Source of the DNA: Coleophoma eucalyptorum
Taxonomy: Eukaryota > Ascomycota > Leotiomycetes > Helotiales > Dermateaceae
DNA: 64,000 nt
NCBI GenBank assembly: GCA_026120035.1
Contig: JALRME010000042.1
Span: forward strand, 222,767 to 286,766
Reading direction: 5' to 3'
Below are positions 1 through 12,595 of this stretch, in pieces (position 1 is the stretch's first letter; every line of letters begins with the position of its first letter). A model generated the notes under the pieces. That model had not been told where the DNA came from. It saw nothing but the letters and a program-made list of their open reading frames with translations, and did not search any database. The position numbers and the translations under genes are program-made.

Positions 1-297
1 TCTACGGTCGCTATAAATTCCGTGGTGCTGGCTAACTAGGCATCTGGCCCGAGGGAGTATCAGCTTGAGAATCTGACCTAAAATCTGACGCTGGTACTTC
101 GTATTTGACTGAGCTCTCTACTGCGCCCCGTCACTTGCATATAGACTAGCCTTGGACAGCCTTGCGACCCCAGCACATATGCTTTGATGAAATCCATAAC
201 TTCCCGTTTTAATTCCCGAAAGCAAAGCTGACACTAATAACTCATCTCAGTACGTAGCACGAGATTATCCACGTCTAGAATCCCTCTCTCAGAAAGA
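1..297. other. Leading intergenic sequence
   Basis: This stretch holds no reading frame I can support. It is the presumed promoter and 5' leader of the gene that begins at 298, and it has pyrimidine-rich patches but no clear TATA box. Confidence 0.5.
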
Positions 298-1600
298 ATG
301 CAGAGGTCCCAGCTCCGAGAGGCGTTGGCGCACAGCCTCGGGTTTGCTGATTATCCGCAAAACACCTTGTCGCAGCCTTATCTCAACTACATCGAGAACC
401 GGCACATGAACCTCGGCACCGTGGAAGAATATTTGCAATTATTCAATAAAGTCGTTTACGAATTTTCGCAGAGAGGCCCTCCCATTACAATTCGTGCATA
501 TATAGACGCTATTTGTAATTCTCGTGAACAAATCTTCGAGGGTACGCAAGATGAGGCGGCGCGGAGGGAGCTCGTTACCGACACGATTATGTTTATCATT
601 GGAGTGTGGGTCACAGCTGGAAGCTATTTTGTGAAATCAGGTGGGTACAGACAGGTTGAGCTGGCGTTTTGTCTCCAAAATGGGAAGAGTGCCGCTGTAG
701 ATTACAGCGCGACGGCATCGGATTCAACACTTTCGGAATTGCTGGTCGGGAGCGGCTTAGTACCAGCTGCGTCGGAGACGGTGGGTATGTTTGGCATACC
801 TACGACTACTGCAACTACTAGCAACTTTGCTGCGACAAGCAAAGCAAATATACATGTTGTTGAATACTCCCGTCTTGATTCCATCGAATCTCTCTCGATC
901 AAATCTACGACTCTCAATGCCTATACTCTATCCTTGCTCTCCAACACCCGCATCTCCTGGACGCTTAATTTCTCAAGACATCTCCTCCTCACTCCGCTTG
1001 CAGGTCACCATGTTCTGGAGCTATATGCAATCCCCTGTGTGTTGAATGGAAGATCCCTCGCGAGAGTGGGAATCCCAGCTGCGCTTATTAATGAGATCCA
1101 AATGTCTTATTCGATCCTTTTCAATCCATACGGACGACGATCACTGCATGCGAAGTACGGTAAAGTGGTGGGTCTGCACATGTGGTGTTGGTGTCGCTCG
1201 TGCAGCGCCAGCCGTATGAAAAAGTGTGAACTCAATACCCTGAGGAGGAAATCGAAATCGAGGAAGAGAAGAGGTGGAAGAGCGAAGAGCGAGTTCGATC
1301 CGCTTCTGGTGAACTTGATGGAGGAGCAGGGGACAGAGGACTGGAGCCCTGATTTGTTTCCGTACCTGTGGCCGAGAATTGTTGAATTGGAGGCACATTT
1401 ACATTCAGCGAAACCTTGGAACTTCTGGGTGCTGTTCGCAGATCGGAGAGACACTCTTCAATTCTGGACCTTTCTGTGAGTCTTTGTAGTCATGAAATAT
1501 TATGGCCTATGCTGATTATGCTAGATTTGGTTCCGTCATTCTCCTTTTGACGATTCTGCAGGTTGGGCTAGGTGTAGCTCAGGTGGTTGGATCATTCTGA
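298..1600 (+). CDS. Uncharacterised fungal protein with C-terminal membrane segment
   Basis: This is a two-exon gene, 298-1475 and 1525-1600, encoding 417 residues. The 49-bp GTGAGT...TAG intron is required because the unspliced frame stops right after WTFL. Splicing restores a hydrophobic tail (FGSVILLLTILQVGLGVAQV) that ends at a natural stop. A second hydrophobic stretch lies near residues 96-112. A basic Lys/Arg-rich loop sits near residues 318-333, between a Trp/Cys-rich segment (residues about 296-308) and an acidic segment. The overall pattern (SWTLNFSRHLLL, HAKYGK, then a tryptophan-rich end before the terminal membrane helix) matches a fungal family I know only as hypothetical membrane proteins. 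I assign no function. The start has an A-rich context (AAAGAATGC). Its neighbour is transcribed convergently. Confidence 0.75.
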
Positions 1601-1632
1601 GTGATTAATAGAAACCTTCCCTTTTTACCTAA

Positions 1633-4600
1633 TTACAAAATAACATGTTCCTTCTCCAGCTCTTCTGGAACTTTAAAGGCACCATAAAATGCGACGAGCC
1701 CTCTTTTCAATCTTGCCTCCAGATCACGACCTTCCATCTCATAAGTTTGGACGTTCCCAGATCTCTGAACAAAGGATTGAAATCCGACCACTCCAAGTCC
1801 ATCCGTGCCATCTGATCTTGCCCCTTGAGCATAGAGAGCTAGCCCACTTTGCCCACCCGGTACAGGAAAATCTGGGTAAACACGGTATAGTATTGATTCT
1901 GAAACCAGGGATTTCCATAACGTGATATCTTCATGTCGTACTCTACGTCGTAACTGTTGGTCGTCTTCGTATGCAGAGAGTTTTTGACGATTGAGTAAAA
2001 TGCCTTTTCCAACAATCTGACAAATTATTAGCGCTGGCACAGCACAGTGGTGATAGAGCTACACACCAGACACTCTGAATGAGTGAAGCTCGGTAAGGTT
2101 CTTGCCTCTGAGGTTTCGTTGTGAATAAGGATATGCAGATTACTTGGAGTCCGACGAAGATTATCCCAGCTGGATCGGGAAAGCCATCCAAGATTTGAAA
2201 TGGGAGATAGTATATGGAGAGTATCGCGATCGTCCAAGGGTCGCACGAGGCTAATATCGTGAGAGAATCCTGTTGGGTATTCCTCTGCCTCGTCATCGAA
2301 GGTCTTCCTCACCATACCAATCTGCCATAGTTCAGCAAGTTGGGTAAAAGTCATATAGTGGCGGTTTGCTCACCTTAACTCCTTGAACACAGATCTCTAC
2401 GTCTTTGTGCCAATTTTCACTTAAGGTTGATTTTGAGCTTCTGAACAATCGACGAAGTAACGGCCCTCGATCCTTGGCGAGTAATGACTCTGTTATAATG
2501 TGGGACGACATGGTCAGATAGATCTTGCCATTTTTTACTGTTTTAACCCCGATTCTGCCACTGTGCCGGGTCTGTGATTTAAAATTTGTTGGTCGAGACT
2601 CAACAACACTCTCTAACTTAATTCTAGAGCGGGGGTTTGAGACTCTTTGGGAATGAGATGATTGGGCATGGTTTCGTGACGTAGAAGCCGCAGGTGTGGT
2701 TGGCTGTTGAACTCGAGAATCCCGTCCCGCTGTAGCAGCTAAGTTTTGGTTTATATAACAGACCTTTAGCCCACCAAAATAATTGGGCTGGTGCGAGTAA
2801 GCCCAGTCGTAATTAAAGTTCTCTGGGACTAGAAGTTGAAGTAGTCCATTTAAGAGTAAATAGAATCCAGATATCTTAGGAAATTCTCTAAACACCTTGA
2901 TGACTGTTTGAATCTCTATTGGGGCCCGAGGATCAATTACCCGTGGGAATGGGTCTGGAGGTGGTGAAACTGCTCCACTGAAAGGGTAGTGGTATGCTAC
3001 GGGTATGACCACGGGACGTCCGGCGATTGTTAAAGGAATGCCATCTCGCAGAACCTTGTGACTCGGGGTACAGGTCCAACAAGATTGGGTATATTCAATA
3101 TCCCATCTGAAGGACTTAGGGAAGTGCGGCCGCAGAAGCTTCCAGTTATCACTTGAGAGCTGAGTAAACTGACCTGCAAGGAGATGTATTCCATCGCTAT
3201 TTGTATCAGGATTGCTTGGGAGGATTTCCGGTCCTGTAAAAACTCCATTCTCGTCCGATGAAGGGTTATCTGACAATGACGATAGCTCATCCAACTCTCC
3301 CGAATGCGTTTCTGATTGTAGCTCGTTCTGTGGATTTACATCTCTTGCGCCCAAGGAAATGAATTCTTCCGTCAAATCATACATCGCCATGTCATCTTTA
3401 AGATTCGGTGTCTTGGTTTCCACCATGAGCTTAGACGATTTCTTGATATCGTACGAGTCTAACGTCGAATCGTCGTCAAGTATGGCTCCTTGTAAGGTGA
3501 TAGAAAACTCCGACCTATTATTAGGAAGCCTCTCTGGCCAATTGAGGATTATCGTGCTCTTTACATCGGCGATCGTGGTGTTACCTGGTAGGACAAATCC
3601 AGAAAGAGCAGTGCCATCTGGCAGTTCCAAGAACAGCTCCATTTGTTTGAACCCTTCGAAGTGAACATGCAAGATCTTCCCATGACCAATCCCATAGCTA
3701 GCTAAACTTTCACCGTCTTGTAATTCGCGGCCAAGGTTGCGGATTTTTATCTGTGCAGGTAAGTATTGTTTCTGCTCTGATATCTGTTCCTTGATCTCTA
3801 AAATGGTGCTAGACGCTTGCACCGAAATAATATCTCTTTCTCCACCAGAGAAGTCCAGGACAATGCCTATTTCCTTATCTGCTGCAATATCGTTCCCTTT
3901 CTTGCTTGTTACTTTTTTATCCGCTGAAACAGCCTCCTTTCGATTTTCTGAGGTTTCTTTACTTGCTGCAACATCGTCGCTTTTCTTTTCTGGTAGGACT
4001 TCCAATCGCAATCTGCAATTTGGGTCAACGAAACAGTCAGCTAGGATGTCGGTATCTCTGAGGGTTCTCTCATTCAGTAGGAATTGCAAACGATCAGCAG
4101 GGATGCCAATCTCGGTTTCCATAAGAGTCTTCAGCCGTGAAATCGAATCGGATGATATGACAAGGAGAGGATAAGTTACATGTTGATGACCGAGTCGCTC
4201 AACATGTATGGTATAGGGACGATTATCGATAACTTGAAGTTCAACGAGTAATGATTCCGAAACGCCCAGATACCGAAGTCTTGCAGTAGTTTGTGACGGC
4301 AGAACGAATCCCTCTACCACAAGTCGCTGGTTTGATATGTCAATATCAGTCGCGAAGCTGATGGCCGCCTTCAGACCAGTAACAGAACTATCTTTCTCCG
4401 CGTCAACCATAATGATGGTACCATCTGGGAGCTTTACAGGAAGGCAAATATGCTCATAAGAGAGTGGGAGTGTTTTCGTGATGAGATGCATTGTTGCTCC
4501 ATTTCTGACTCCATAATAGCCCAATTTTAAGGATGCTTCCAGGCTTTTGCCAGAATATATTATTCTGTATGAATGCGGTTCAAGTCGCCATTTCTTGTTC

Positions 4601-4689
4601 ACCAGTTCCGCGAGTTCATCGACAGAGGCATTTTTGTCAACTTCGGCCTCCAGTTGCCTACCCTTCATATCTCTTATGAAGATCTTCAT
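1633..4689 (-). CDS. Multi-ubiquitin-like-domain protein, five tandem UBLs plus conserved C-terminal domain
   Basis: There are three exons on the minus strand: 4689-2374, 2321-2067 and 2016-1633. The introns are 52 bp (GTGAGC...CAG) and 50 bp (GTGTGT...CAG), and the product has 984 residues. Five ubiquitin-like folds follow one another at residues about 1-72, 80-154, 159-232, 273-345 and 350-426, each with the short beta-strand start, a central helix and a GxxL-type repeat. None ends in a diglycine, so this is not a polyubiquitin precursor. After an acidic linker, residues about 515-984 form a fungal domain with HYPFSG, YLTMS, SNLGWL and VYPDF motifs; I know it only as uncharacterised. The start chosen is the methionine that opens the first UBL (CAAAATGAAG). 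An in-frame ATG at 4803 would add 38 residues that look unlike the domain. A scaffold or proteasome-linked adaptor role is possible but unproven. Confidence 0.85.
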
Positions 4690-5636
4690 TTTGGGGCAAC
4701 TGGCTGTAGAAAAACCAAGGACAGCGCAAAATGGAGAAGCCTTGATGTGTGCACAGACAGACTGTACGGCAGGGGTATGACAAGCACGACAACGGTCAAA
4801 CAAATCGCATCGAGTTCCTAAAGAGAGCTTAACAGCAGAGCATCGTAGACTTCATCGCAAGACAGAAGGAGTATATTAACAGGTTCAAAAAACGATTCGT
4901 AGCTGCATGTGATGCTGTGAGGCTGTGAGGCTGTGTGTAGTGCAGCATGCGTTGAGTGGCGCTGTTATAATTTGAGCTTGGCTCTTATGGTGACGGCGGC
5001 TAAATTGTCGCATTTTATGGACTCGCAAATGTTGATGGCTTAACAGTCTTCTCGCCATCCACCAACCCGTCGCAGGTCGACACAATGCCTTGCGCCAGCC
5101 TTCATCAGTGCTTGCAATTGGATGTGCCTTGTGGTAGCGATTGCCTTGCTGACTGATCGACTGAGTGATACAACTTGGGGTTTGGTCTAAAAAGATAAAA
5201 TGAATCTACCTTACCTTTACTTCAAACGCTAATTATTTATGGATTATTCACGCACAGTAAGATAATTTATAGGCTAGTATGATGGTTCAACCCCACGACA
5301 TTGTCCTTGGAAGTATATCGACTTCATCACAATAGTGACAACAGAAGCCGCTCCAGCCGCTTAGTAAGCGAGAAGTAAGTATATAATAAATTTGTGTAGG
5401 TTTAGCCACTGCACTGTCAGCATTTGGGCTACGTAGGTGTGAATGTATCTTTTCTATATCTATCAAGGCTTAAGCATGGCCTGTTCATTTCCTTCGTAGC
5501 GAAAACCTTCCTTTACCTTACCTTCATCCAGCGCACGCGTACCGCCCAGTAACTCTGATGGCATCGGTATGAGGTTATGTTGAATTTACTTCGGGATGAT
5601 GCATCTCTATAGTTCTCTTGATACTGGGCTTCACCA
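4690..5636. other. Divergent intergenic region
   Basis: This is the shared upstream region of the UBL gene (minus) and the Zn2Cys6 gene (plus). It contains a short imperfect tandem of GAGGCTGT units near 4917-4938 and an AT-rich patch near 5190-5280. I see no coding signal. Confidence 0.5.
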
Positions 5637-7289
5637 ATGGGCAAGACGCTTCGCAGATCCTGCGCTGCTTGTGCAAAAGCAAAGCATAGTTGCGACCTTC
5701 GCACCCCCAAATGCTCACGGTGTGTGAAGAGAAGCTGCAACTGCGTTTATGCCAACGAGCCACTCACCTCGACCAGCACTCACCTTAGAGATGTTAACAA
5801 TGGGTTTCGCGCATCGCAAGCACCCAAGTCAATTACCAGACCTGCGCTGCTGACTGGAAGTGGGGGAAATGTCTCACCGGATTCCTCGGACATGTCAATG
5901 TTCTTCGAAGCACATGTACTTGATCCATTTGACTCTTATCCTTCCATAAATCTTCCCCGGGTGCGCGTTCAGGGTCTGATGCGGCATTGTAGGTGGTGTT
6001 CTGATCCGAGAGCTTTGGTATGTCTGACTGACCTGCCATAGTCTTGTCAAAAATTGCATTTCAGTATTACCCTTTGGATCTGAATCCGGCTTCCAACCCC
6101 TTCGTGACCTCTTGGTGGCCATTGGCTCTCACTGACCCCGCTTTGTTCCATGTGTCTCTTCAGACGGCTTCCCTGGACGATGAGCTCCATGCAAGTAAAG
6201 GGTTCCCTCACTCGGAGCTCCTCATGAAGGATTCTGTTTCTCTCTTGAGGCATAAAATTCAGTATGAGTCGCTCGCATTTCAAAATGCAACCATGAACGC
6301 GGTTATTACTTTAGCAGCGATCGAGGTAACGGTCTTAATGCGCTCTTGAATGGAAAAGGCTGACGCAAATCTGAACATTTTTAGCATGGAAAGGGAAACC
6401 TGCACCTGAGTAAAGTGCATATAGATGGAGTTAAACGCATGGTTAGTGTCCGAGGCGGATTGACTAAAGTTAGAGAGACGAGCCCGCTTACTGCGAGAAT
6501 GGTAGCCTGGTAAGACACTTTTCATTGTTATTGCCTATTGCTCACACTTATCTCAGGGTATCCATGTTGGTCACTGGATCGCCTCAATTCGACACGCAAG
6601 ATGATTCCGGGGAAGGAGATGGTGTCTATGCCATACAACAATGGCAACACCCAGCATCCGTGGGGGAAAAGAACCCAAATCTCGTCGATCTCGATGCGCT
6701 TGGCCTCGATCCTAACATTGGGAATATAATTAATCGTCTCCGCTCTGTCTTTGGTGTGTCCCAAATACTGGACGAGCCCGTTATCCTTTCAACCAACGAT
6801 CTACATGATCTGACCTGCTTTACTCTTCATCGTGTGTTAAGCCTGCCTCCTCTTACTGGCCAGGACTCTCTAGCCATGAACATCTCTGAATGTTTGCGGT
6901 ACGGAGTTTCACTCTACATGTTCATAGTTCACGGAGCAACGTATTATTCTCATGCCCATATTATCCATGGACTTGTCCTTCAACTTGAATACCACCTCGA
7001 TCCTCTGCTATCGTTTATTGAAGCAGAGGAGTCATTACTTGTTTGGTTCCTGACGATGGGAGCTGTAGCATCTGCTGGCACAAATGAAAACCAATGGTTC
7101 CGTGCAAGAGTAGGGGCAATGTCAATAGCACTTGGCTTTCGATGTTGGGAGGATGTTGAGAGGCATCTGAAAAAGGTCTTGTGGCTCGAAACAACGATGC
7201 GAATTCAATTCCAACAGGCGTGGGAGGAAATTGCGACTCTGGAATCATCAGCCCACAGCTTAGCGGCCGCTTGTGAGTTAAGGGCGTGA
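5637..7289 (+). CDS. Zn2Cys6 transcription factor
   Basis: There are four exons: 5637-5988, 6042-6325, 6385-6509 and 6557-7289. The introns are 53, 59 and 47 bp, all GT-AG, and the product has 497 residues. The N-terminus carries a complete binuclear zinc cluster spaced C-x2-C-x6-C-x6-C-x2-C-x6-C (starting at SCAACAKAKHSC). It follows only a few residues after the initiator, which supports this start. The middle segment (IAFQYYPLDLNPASNPFV) and the following helices fit the C2H2/Zn2Cys6-associated fungal regulatory domain (Fungal_trans_2 type). It is a nuclear, DNA-binding regulator by family. It stands upstream of ERG5 on the same strand, but nothing in the sequence shows that it controls ERG5. 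Confidence 0.85.
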
Positions 7290-7857
7290 CCTGATAAGCT
7301 GTGGAGTTTCCCAAGGCGGTAGCATAGCACACAACGGATTCGAGGACTTGTCCCATGCGGCACTGCATTGCGTTCTCTGTGCCGCCCTGCGTTCTCCTAT
7401 GCATTCGAATTAATTGCACCATCATATTCATCCCATCGAACTGGCCAGTCGTCGTTTGAGAATCTCGTACGAGGACCCTTCGGTAGGGCGCTAGTACTGT
7501 ACACCCTAGTGCACATCACTTTCGGAGTCTAGTCCTCTTTCGGACACAGCCTTCTAGTACGTCCACTCCAGCAATGGCCTTGGGCTTAACTGAGACTGAG
7601 AGCACCAATGTAGCGTCAAGTAGTCCCTTCAACATCCTATTTTCCTGCCCTTTTCATTTCCGATATCTTGCGCTCTTCGGGAAATGCTGTTCCGGAACAT
7701 GGCATGACCTCTCCGCTGTACCTTTCTTTATAATACGGTCCACCCTCCATTCTCCAGACACAAGTTTAAGTCACTACTCCTTTCTTTATTTCGTTAATAG
7801 AGGAATATCAAGCCTGCCAGTCCCTTTGTACAAAGAAAGAAAGAATATTTTGGCAAG
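7290..7857. other. ERG5 upstream region
   Basis: This 568-bp region precedes the ERG5 start codon. It holds a perfect 10-bp palindrome CTCGTACGAG at 7464-7473, a TTTATAATA element near 7728 and a pyrimidine-rich stretch nearer the start. I see no gene. Whether the palindrome is a sterol-response site is unknown. Confidence 0.45.
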
Positions 7858-9618
7858 ATGAATACGACTCAAACCATGGCGACTATCGTCATGGCCAATA
7901 CGTCTGCAGCAATACAATCCGCTCCAGATCGCATTGGCCATTTTCTGGGGGATTATTGGGTTACAATAAGTGGTTGGCAAATTGCGGCTACCATTTTTAT
8001 CATGCTCGTAGCCTATGATCAAGGTTCGTTGAAGTCATCCCTAACATGCACCATGCTCCAGACTGCTGACCTTCTACAGTCATGTATCTCAAGAGAAAAG
8101 GTTCAATCGCTGGGCCCATGTTCAAGGTTCCATTCATGGGGCCATTCCTTCAGGCATTGGATCCAAAGTTTGATGCATACAAAGAGCAGTGGGCTAGTGG
8201 AAAACTAAGCTGTGTATCTATCTTCCACAAGTGCGTTGGTGTGCCTTTGAACCTCGAATCAAAGACTAATAGTTAACAGATTCGTCGTCCTTGCCTCCGA
8301 CCGTGATCTGGCACGCAAAGTCTTCAACTCGCCAAACTTTGTCAAGCCGTGCGTCGTACCCGTTGCGGAAGATATTATGGGCGCCAGCGCTTGGGTATTC
8401 CTCGATGGAAAGCGACATGTAGACTTCCGCAAAGGCTTGAATGGCCTCTTTACCCGCAAGGCACTTGAATCTTACATGCCCAATCAAGAAAAAGTGTTTT
8501 CTGAATACTTCTCTAAATTCGTTCGGGCAAGTAGCGACAATAAAGGGAAGCCCATGGCATTCATGAGCTTTTTCCGAGAGATCAACTGCGCGATTTCCTG
8601 CCGCACCTTTGTCGGCTACTACATTTCGGATGAAGCTGTCAAGAAAATTGCAGACGATTACTACTGTATCACTGCGGCGCTCGAGCTTGTCAACGTACCT
8701 TTCTCGCTATATGTTCCATATTCCAAGGTCTGGTTAGGCAAGCGAGCGGCTGATGGTGTACTTGCCGAATTCACAAAATGCGCGGCGGCAAGCAAGGTCA
8801 ATATGGCTGCCGGTGGAAAGCCAACTTGTATTATTGATCGCTGGATCTTAGAAATGATGGAGTCGAAGAAATATCACGACAAGGTTGCGGCAGGTATCGA
8901 AACTGGCGAGAAGCCTTCTATCCTCGTGCGCGAATTTACCGATTTCGAGATTGCCCAAACAATGTTCACATTCTTGTTTGCATCCCAAGACGCATCGAGC
9001 AGCTCCACAACCTGGCTCTTCCAAGTCATGGCCCAGCGACCAGATATTCTAGATCGAGTGCGCGCGGAGAACCTCGATGCCAGAAATGGAGATATCAATG
9101 CTCCAATTGGGCTGCAGATGCTTGAGTCGATGGTTTATACCAATGCTGTCGTGAAGGAGATCCTTCGATACCGTCCGCCAGTCATCTTCGTTCCATACGT
9201 TGCCAAGAAAGCTTTTCCCGTCACACCAACATACACCGTACCACGAGGTGCTATGATTATCCCCTCTTGTTACCCGGCTCTCCATGATCCTGAAGTATAC
9301 CCGCTTCCTGACGTTTTTGATCCCGAGAGATGGATTTCGGGGGATGCAGCCGACAAGAGTAAAAATTGGTTGGTGTTTGGAACCGGACCACACAATTGCA
9401 TTGCACAGCAATATGTACAGTTGACTATGACGGCAATGATTGGTAAAGCTGCGTTAGAATTGGATTGGGTTCATCATGCCACACCAAGATCTGAAGAGAT
9501 CAAGGTTTTTGCCACGCTCTTCCCTATGGTATGTTGCTTTGAGACTCCTTATAATAAAATTCCTGAATGCTGACTTGCGCAGGATGAATGTCAATTGGTA
9601 TTTACCAAGCGATCATAA
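7858..9618 (+). CDS. ERG5: Sterol C-22 desaturase, cytochrome P450 family CYP61
   Basis: There are four exons: 7858-8023, 8080-8230, 8280-9528 and 9583-9618, encoding 533 residues. The last exon is tiny and encodes only the C-terminal DECQLVFTKRS. The enzyme introduces the C-22 double bond late in ergosterol synthesis and sits in the ER membrane by an N-terminal helix (about residues 40-55). P450 landmarks are visible: an I-helix with FASQDASSSSTTW, an ExxR motif in KEILRYRPP, FDPERW, and a haem loop FGTGPHNCIAQQ. Family identity rests on the long C-terminal match (ALELDW, KVFATLFPM) typical of ERG5. The residue two after the haem cysteine is Ala, where ERG5 proteins I recall have Gly; the P450 signature tolerates Ala. 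It is probably a housekeeping gene and not part of the cluster further right. Confidence 0.92.
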
Positions 9619-10713
9619 TGCCTTGACGTCATTGGAGAACCTACCACTTTCTTTCTCAATCAAACGGCTTAGTTGACAAATCATGTCAAAATAAAAATAT
9701 AATTAGCCTTAGAACCTAATGTCCTATGAAACTTGTATTATACTGATTAACATATTATTTACGTGGTCTTTGGACCTTGGTAAAGGTCTCGGTGTGACAT
9801 GTGTCGTCCATCACTGGTCCCGTGGACAAGGACATTCGAGAGATGATTTGCTCTCCCAATCTCCAGGATTCTAGCCACAGATCAAGAACGTCTGAAGTCC
9901 AGCTCCTACCAAACGGTAATGAGTATCAATATTGAAAGACTCGAGCTTTAGTTCACAGTACCGTGTCAAGGGGTTATAAGCTGTATGCCAATTATGTTTG
10001 CGAAATATTCAGTTAGCCCATGTATTAATATGTGGCACGCCCTTACCTTTCAAACAAATAGTAACATATAACGGATATATCGTCGTAATAGAAGTGTTTT
10101 TAGAGAGCAGATTTAATAGCATTGTTTCAGAGGGCTTTTTAGTTGAGATCTTATTATTCGTTGTGCGATCCTTACGTCACATGCCCTTCAGTCGAAAGCC
10201 TCGTGATTTTATCAATTTCAGATTCATGTTAATGTTTTCTGCAGTGATGATGATATGCCTCGAGACGAGTCCGTCGCAGAAGTCTCATGCAGATGCGGGT
10301 TAACTCCCCAGCTTGGTCTTCCAGCACTGGCGAGGTTTCATTCATCAGCAACAACGACCATCCAAAACCTTATTCACCTTCATTGGATTACTCATTTTCC
10401 ACATCCCCACACTTTTCAACAAGATGGGCTCATTTTTGTGGAGTTCGTGGAGAATGTGGGATGTCGACTAATACCCCCGTTGCTCCAGGTTTTATTCAAG
10501 CTGCAGGTGCTAGCGCTAAGTTCGGATGCCGAACGTGGTCTAGTTGCTGTATCATTCTATTAGGTGGTTGCTAGAGACATCTATATATATGAGAATAGAT
10601 ATCTGTATAGATGTCTGTCGATATTTTCCTATTACCTGCCTTTTTACCGATGCAACATATTTTAAAGCAACTATACTACCTTCCATAATCAAACTTGGGC
10701 GACTTCTTTCAAA
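9619..10713. other. Intergenic region before sugar transporter
   Basis: This 1.1-kb stretch has only short frames on both strands, none with recognisable similarity. It is moderately AT-rich with several TA steps (for example around 10580-10600). It presumably contains the ERG5 terminator and the transporter promoter. Confidence 0.5.
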
Positions 10714-12595
10714 ATGGACCAGCGACCTGGATTTAAAGTTGCACGTTACTTAGAGAAGAGATCTCTCCTTATTGCTGTTAACTCTATTGCGGCTCTCTCT
10801 ATTTTCTTCTTTGGTAAGGCTCCATAACAATAACAATGACCTACCGTTGAAAGCCCCTTCTAACGTTCTGTCTAGGTTATGACCAAGGGATGATGGGCGG
10901 AGTAAACAATTCTAAAGACTACATCGATCTCATGGGCTTTGGTTATGTTGATGCCAAAGGCGATCCAGTGGTGACGAACTCCATTCTGCAAGGTGGAATT
11001 GTGTCAGTTTTCTATCTTGGAACCCTCATCGGCTGCTTTCTTGGCGGTTGGATTGGAGATAAATACGGGCGAATCCAAACGATTGCCTTCGGGTCAGCCT
11101 GGGCCATATTTGGATCGGCACTTCAGTGTTCGGCTCAGAATTCTACTTGGATGATCTGCGCACGAGTGGTCAACGGCGTTGGCACGGGAATCCTCAACGC
11201 CATTGTGCCGGTCTGGGGAAGCGAAACGGCGGAGTACAAATCGCGTGGCCAGTTTATCGCCATTGAGTTCACTTTCAACATATTTGGTGTAGTCGTTGCT
11301 TATTGGCTTGCCTTTGGTCTTAGTTTCGTCGACGGTGGAAATACCGCATTTCGATGGCGTTTCCCAATTGCCTTCCAGATCGTTCCTCTGTTATTACTGC
11401 TCTCGATATGCTGGTTCTTTCCTGAATCACCCCGGTGGCTGGTCAAAGTGGGTCGAGTCGAAGAAGCTCGTTATATACTTGGAAGACTTCGTGGGGAGAC
11501 CGGTGAGGATGCAGGAAAGGCCGATGCAGAGCTTATGGATATCGAGAGAGTTGTAGAGCTTGAGCGACAGGCATCACAGAACAACTCATACTTCCACATG
11601 TTATTTGGTATTGGTTCTGGGAAGTTACACACGGGCAGGAGAGTCCAGCTCGTTATCTGGCTGCAGATTCTTCAGGATTGGGTTGGAATCGCCGGTGTGA
11701 CGATTTATGCCCCTAGTAAGTGAACTGTCAGTAACTACCGTATCCAATTTGAATCTGATCGTCGTAGCTATCTTCAGAATTGCTGGCTTCGCGTCCCAAA
11801 AGTCACAATTGCTCGCAGGACTCAACAACATATTCTACACGTTATCTACTCTCATTTGTGTCTTCACACTGGATAAGATTGGACGACGCAAGACCCTGTA
11901 TTGGGGCTCCATAGGGCAGGGCATTGCGATGTTCCTTGCAGGAGGCATGGCTCGCCTTGGATTGAACGCAACAGCAACTGGCAACGAGGCGAGTGCAATG
12001 AAGTACGGAGCTAGCGCTGCGTCTTTTGTCTTCATTTTTACCTTCGTGTTTGGCGCTACTTGGCTCACTGTTCCTTGGCTCTACCCAGCAGAAATCTTCC
12101 CCTTGCAAGTTCGTGCAAAGGGCAACGCTTGGGGAGTTGTAGGCTGGAGTTTGGGCAATGGGTAAGTCACTCTTGATATTCAAAATTCAAATGCTAACAA
12201 AGACCGTCCAGATCCTTGACCCTCCTACTACCGATCATGGTTAGTGCGCTTGAGGAGAAAACTCTGTATATATTTGCAGTCTGCAATGTTTTCACCATCC
12301 CTATAGGTTAGTGGCCCGTAAGTATAGCGTATCGAGGCAAAGCTAAAATATCACAGTGTGGGCGTTATACCCAGAATCAAACCAACGAACTCTCGAAGAG
12401 ATGGATCTTCTTTTCGCCTCAGACTCTATATGGAACTGGGAGGCGGAGAAAAACTTTGCTTTGCTTAAATCACAGGAGTCCAATTTCAATATGTTCACAC
12501 ACCGTGGCAAGTTCGATTCGGAGAATGGCTTAGAAGATACCATCGATGAAGTCAGAGTTGAAACCACTCATGAGTCTCCAAAGATATCAAGTTAA
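10714..12595 (+). CDS. MFS sugar transporter (sugar porter family)
   Basis: There are five exons: 10714-10813, 10876-11715, 11768-12161, 12212-12306 and 12357-12595. All introns are GT-AG and 50-62 bp, and the product has 555 residues. Sugar-porter hallmarks are clear: GYDQGMMGG at the end of helix 1, GDKYGR after helix 2, PESPRWL before the central loop, QDWVGIAG in helix 7, DKIGRRK, PWLYPAEIFPLQVR, and a final PESNQRTLEEMD. This is a complete 12-helix plasma-membrane uptake transporter by family. The exact sugar cannot be read from sequence. The N-terminus is short, as is usual. The first exon encodes 33 residues and splices inside the GYDQG codon, which fixes the start. Confidence 0.9.

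Noticed and set aside
702..1454. Minus-strand frames inside the first gene
   Set aside because: They are mirror frames of a well-supported plus-strand coding exon.
5637..12595. ERG5 and its neighbours as part of the metabolic cluster
   Set aside because: A 1.2-kb empty region separates them from the cluster and ERG5 is a universal sterol gene. No link is visible.
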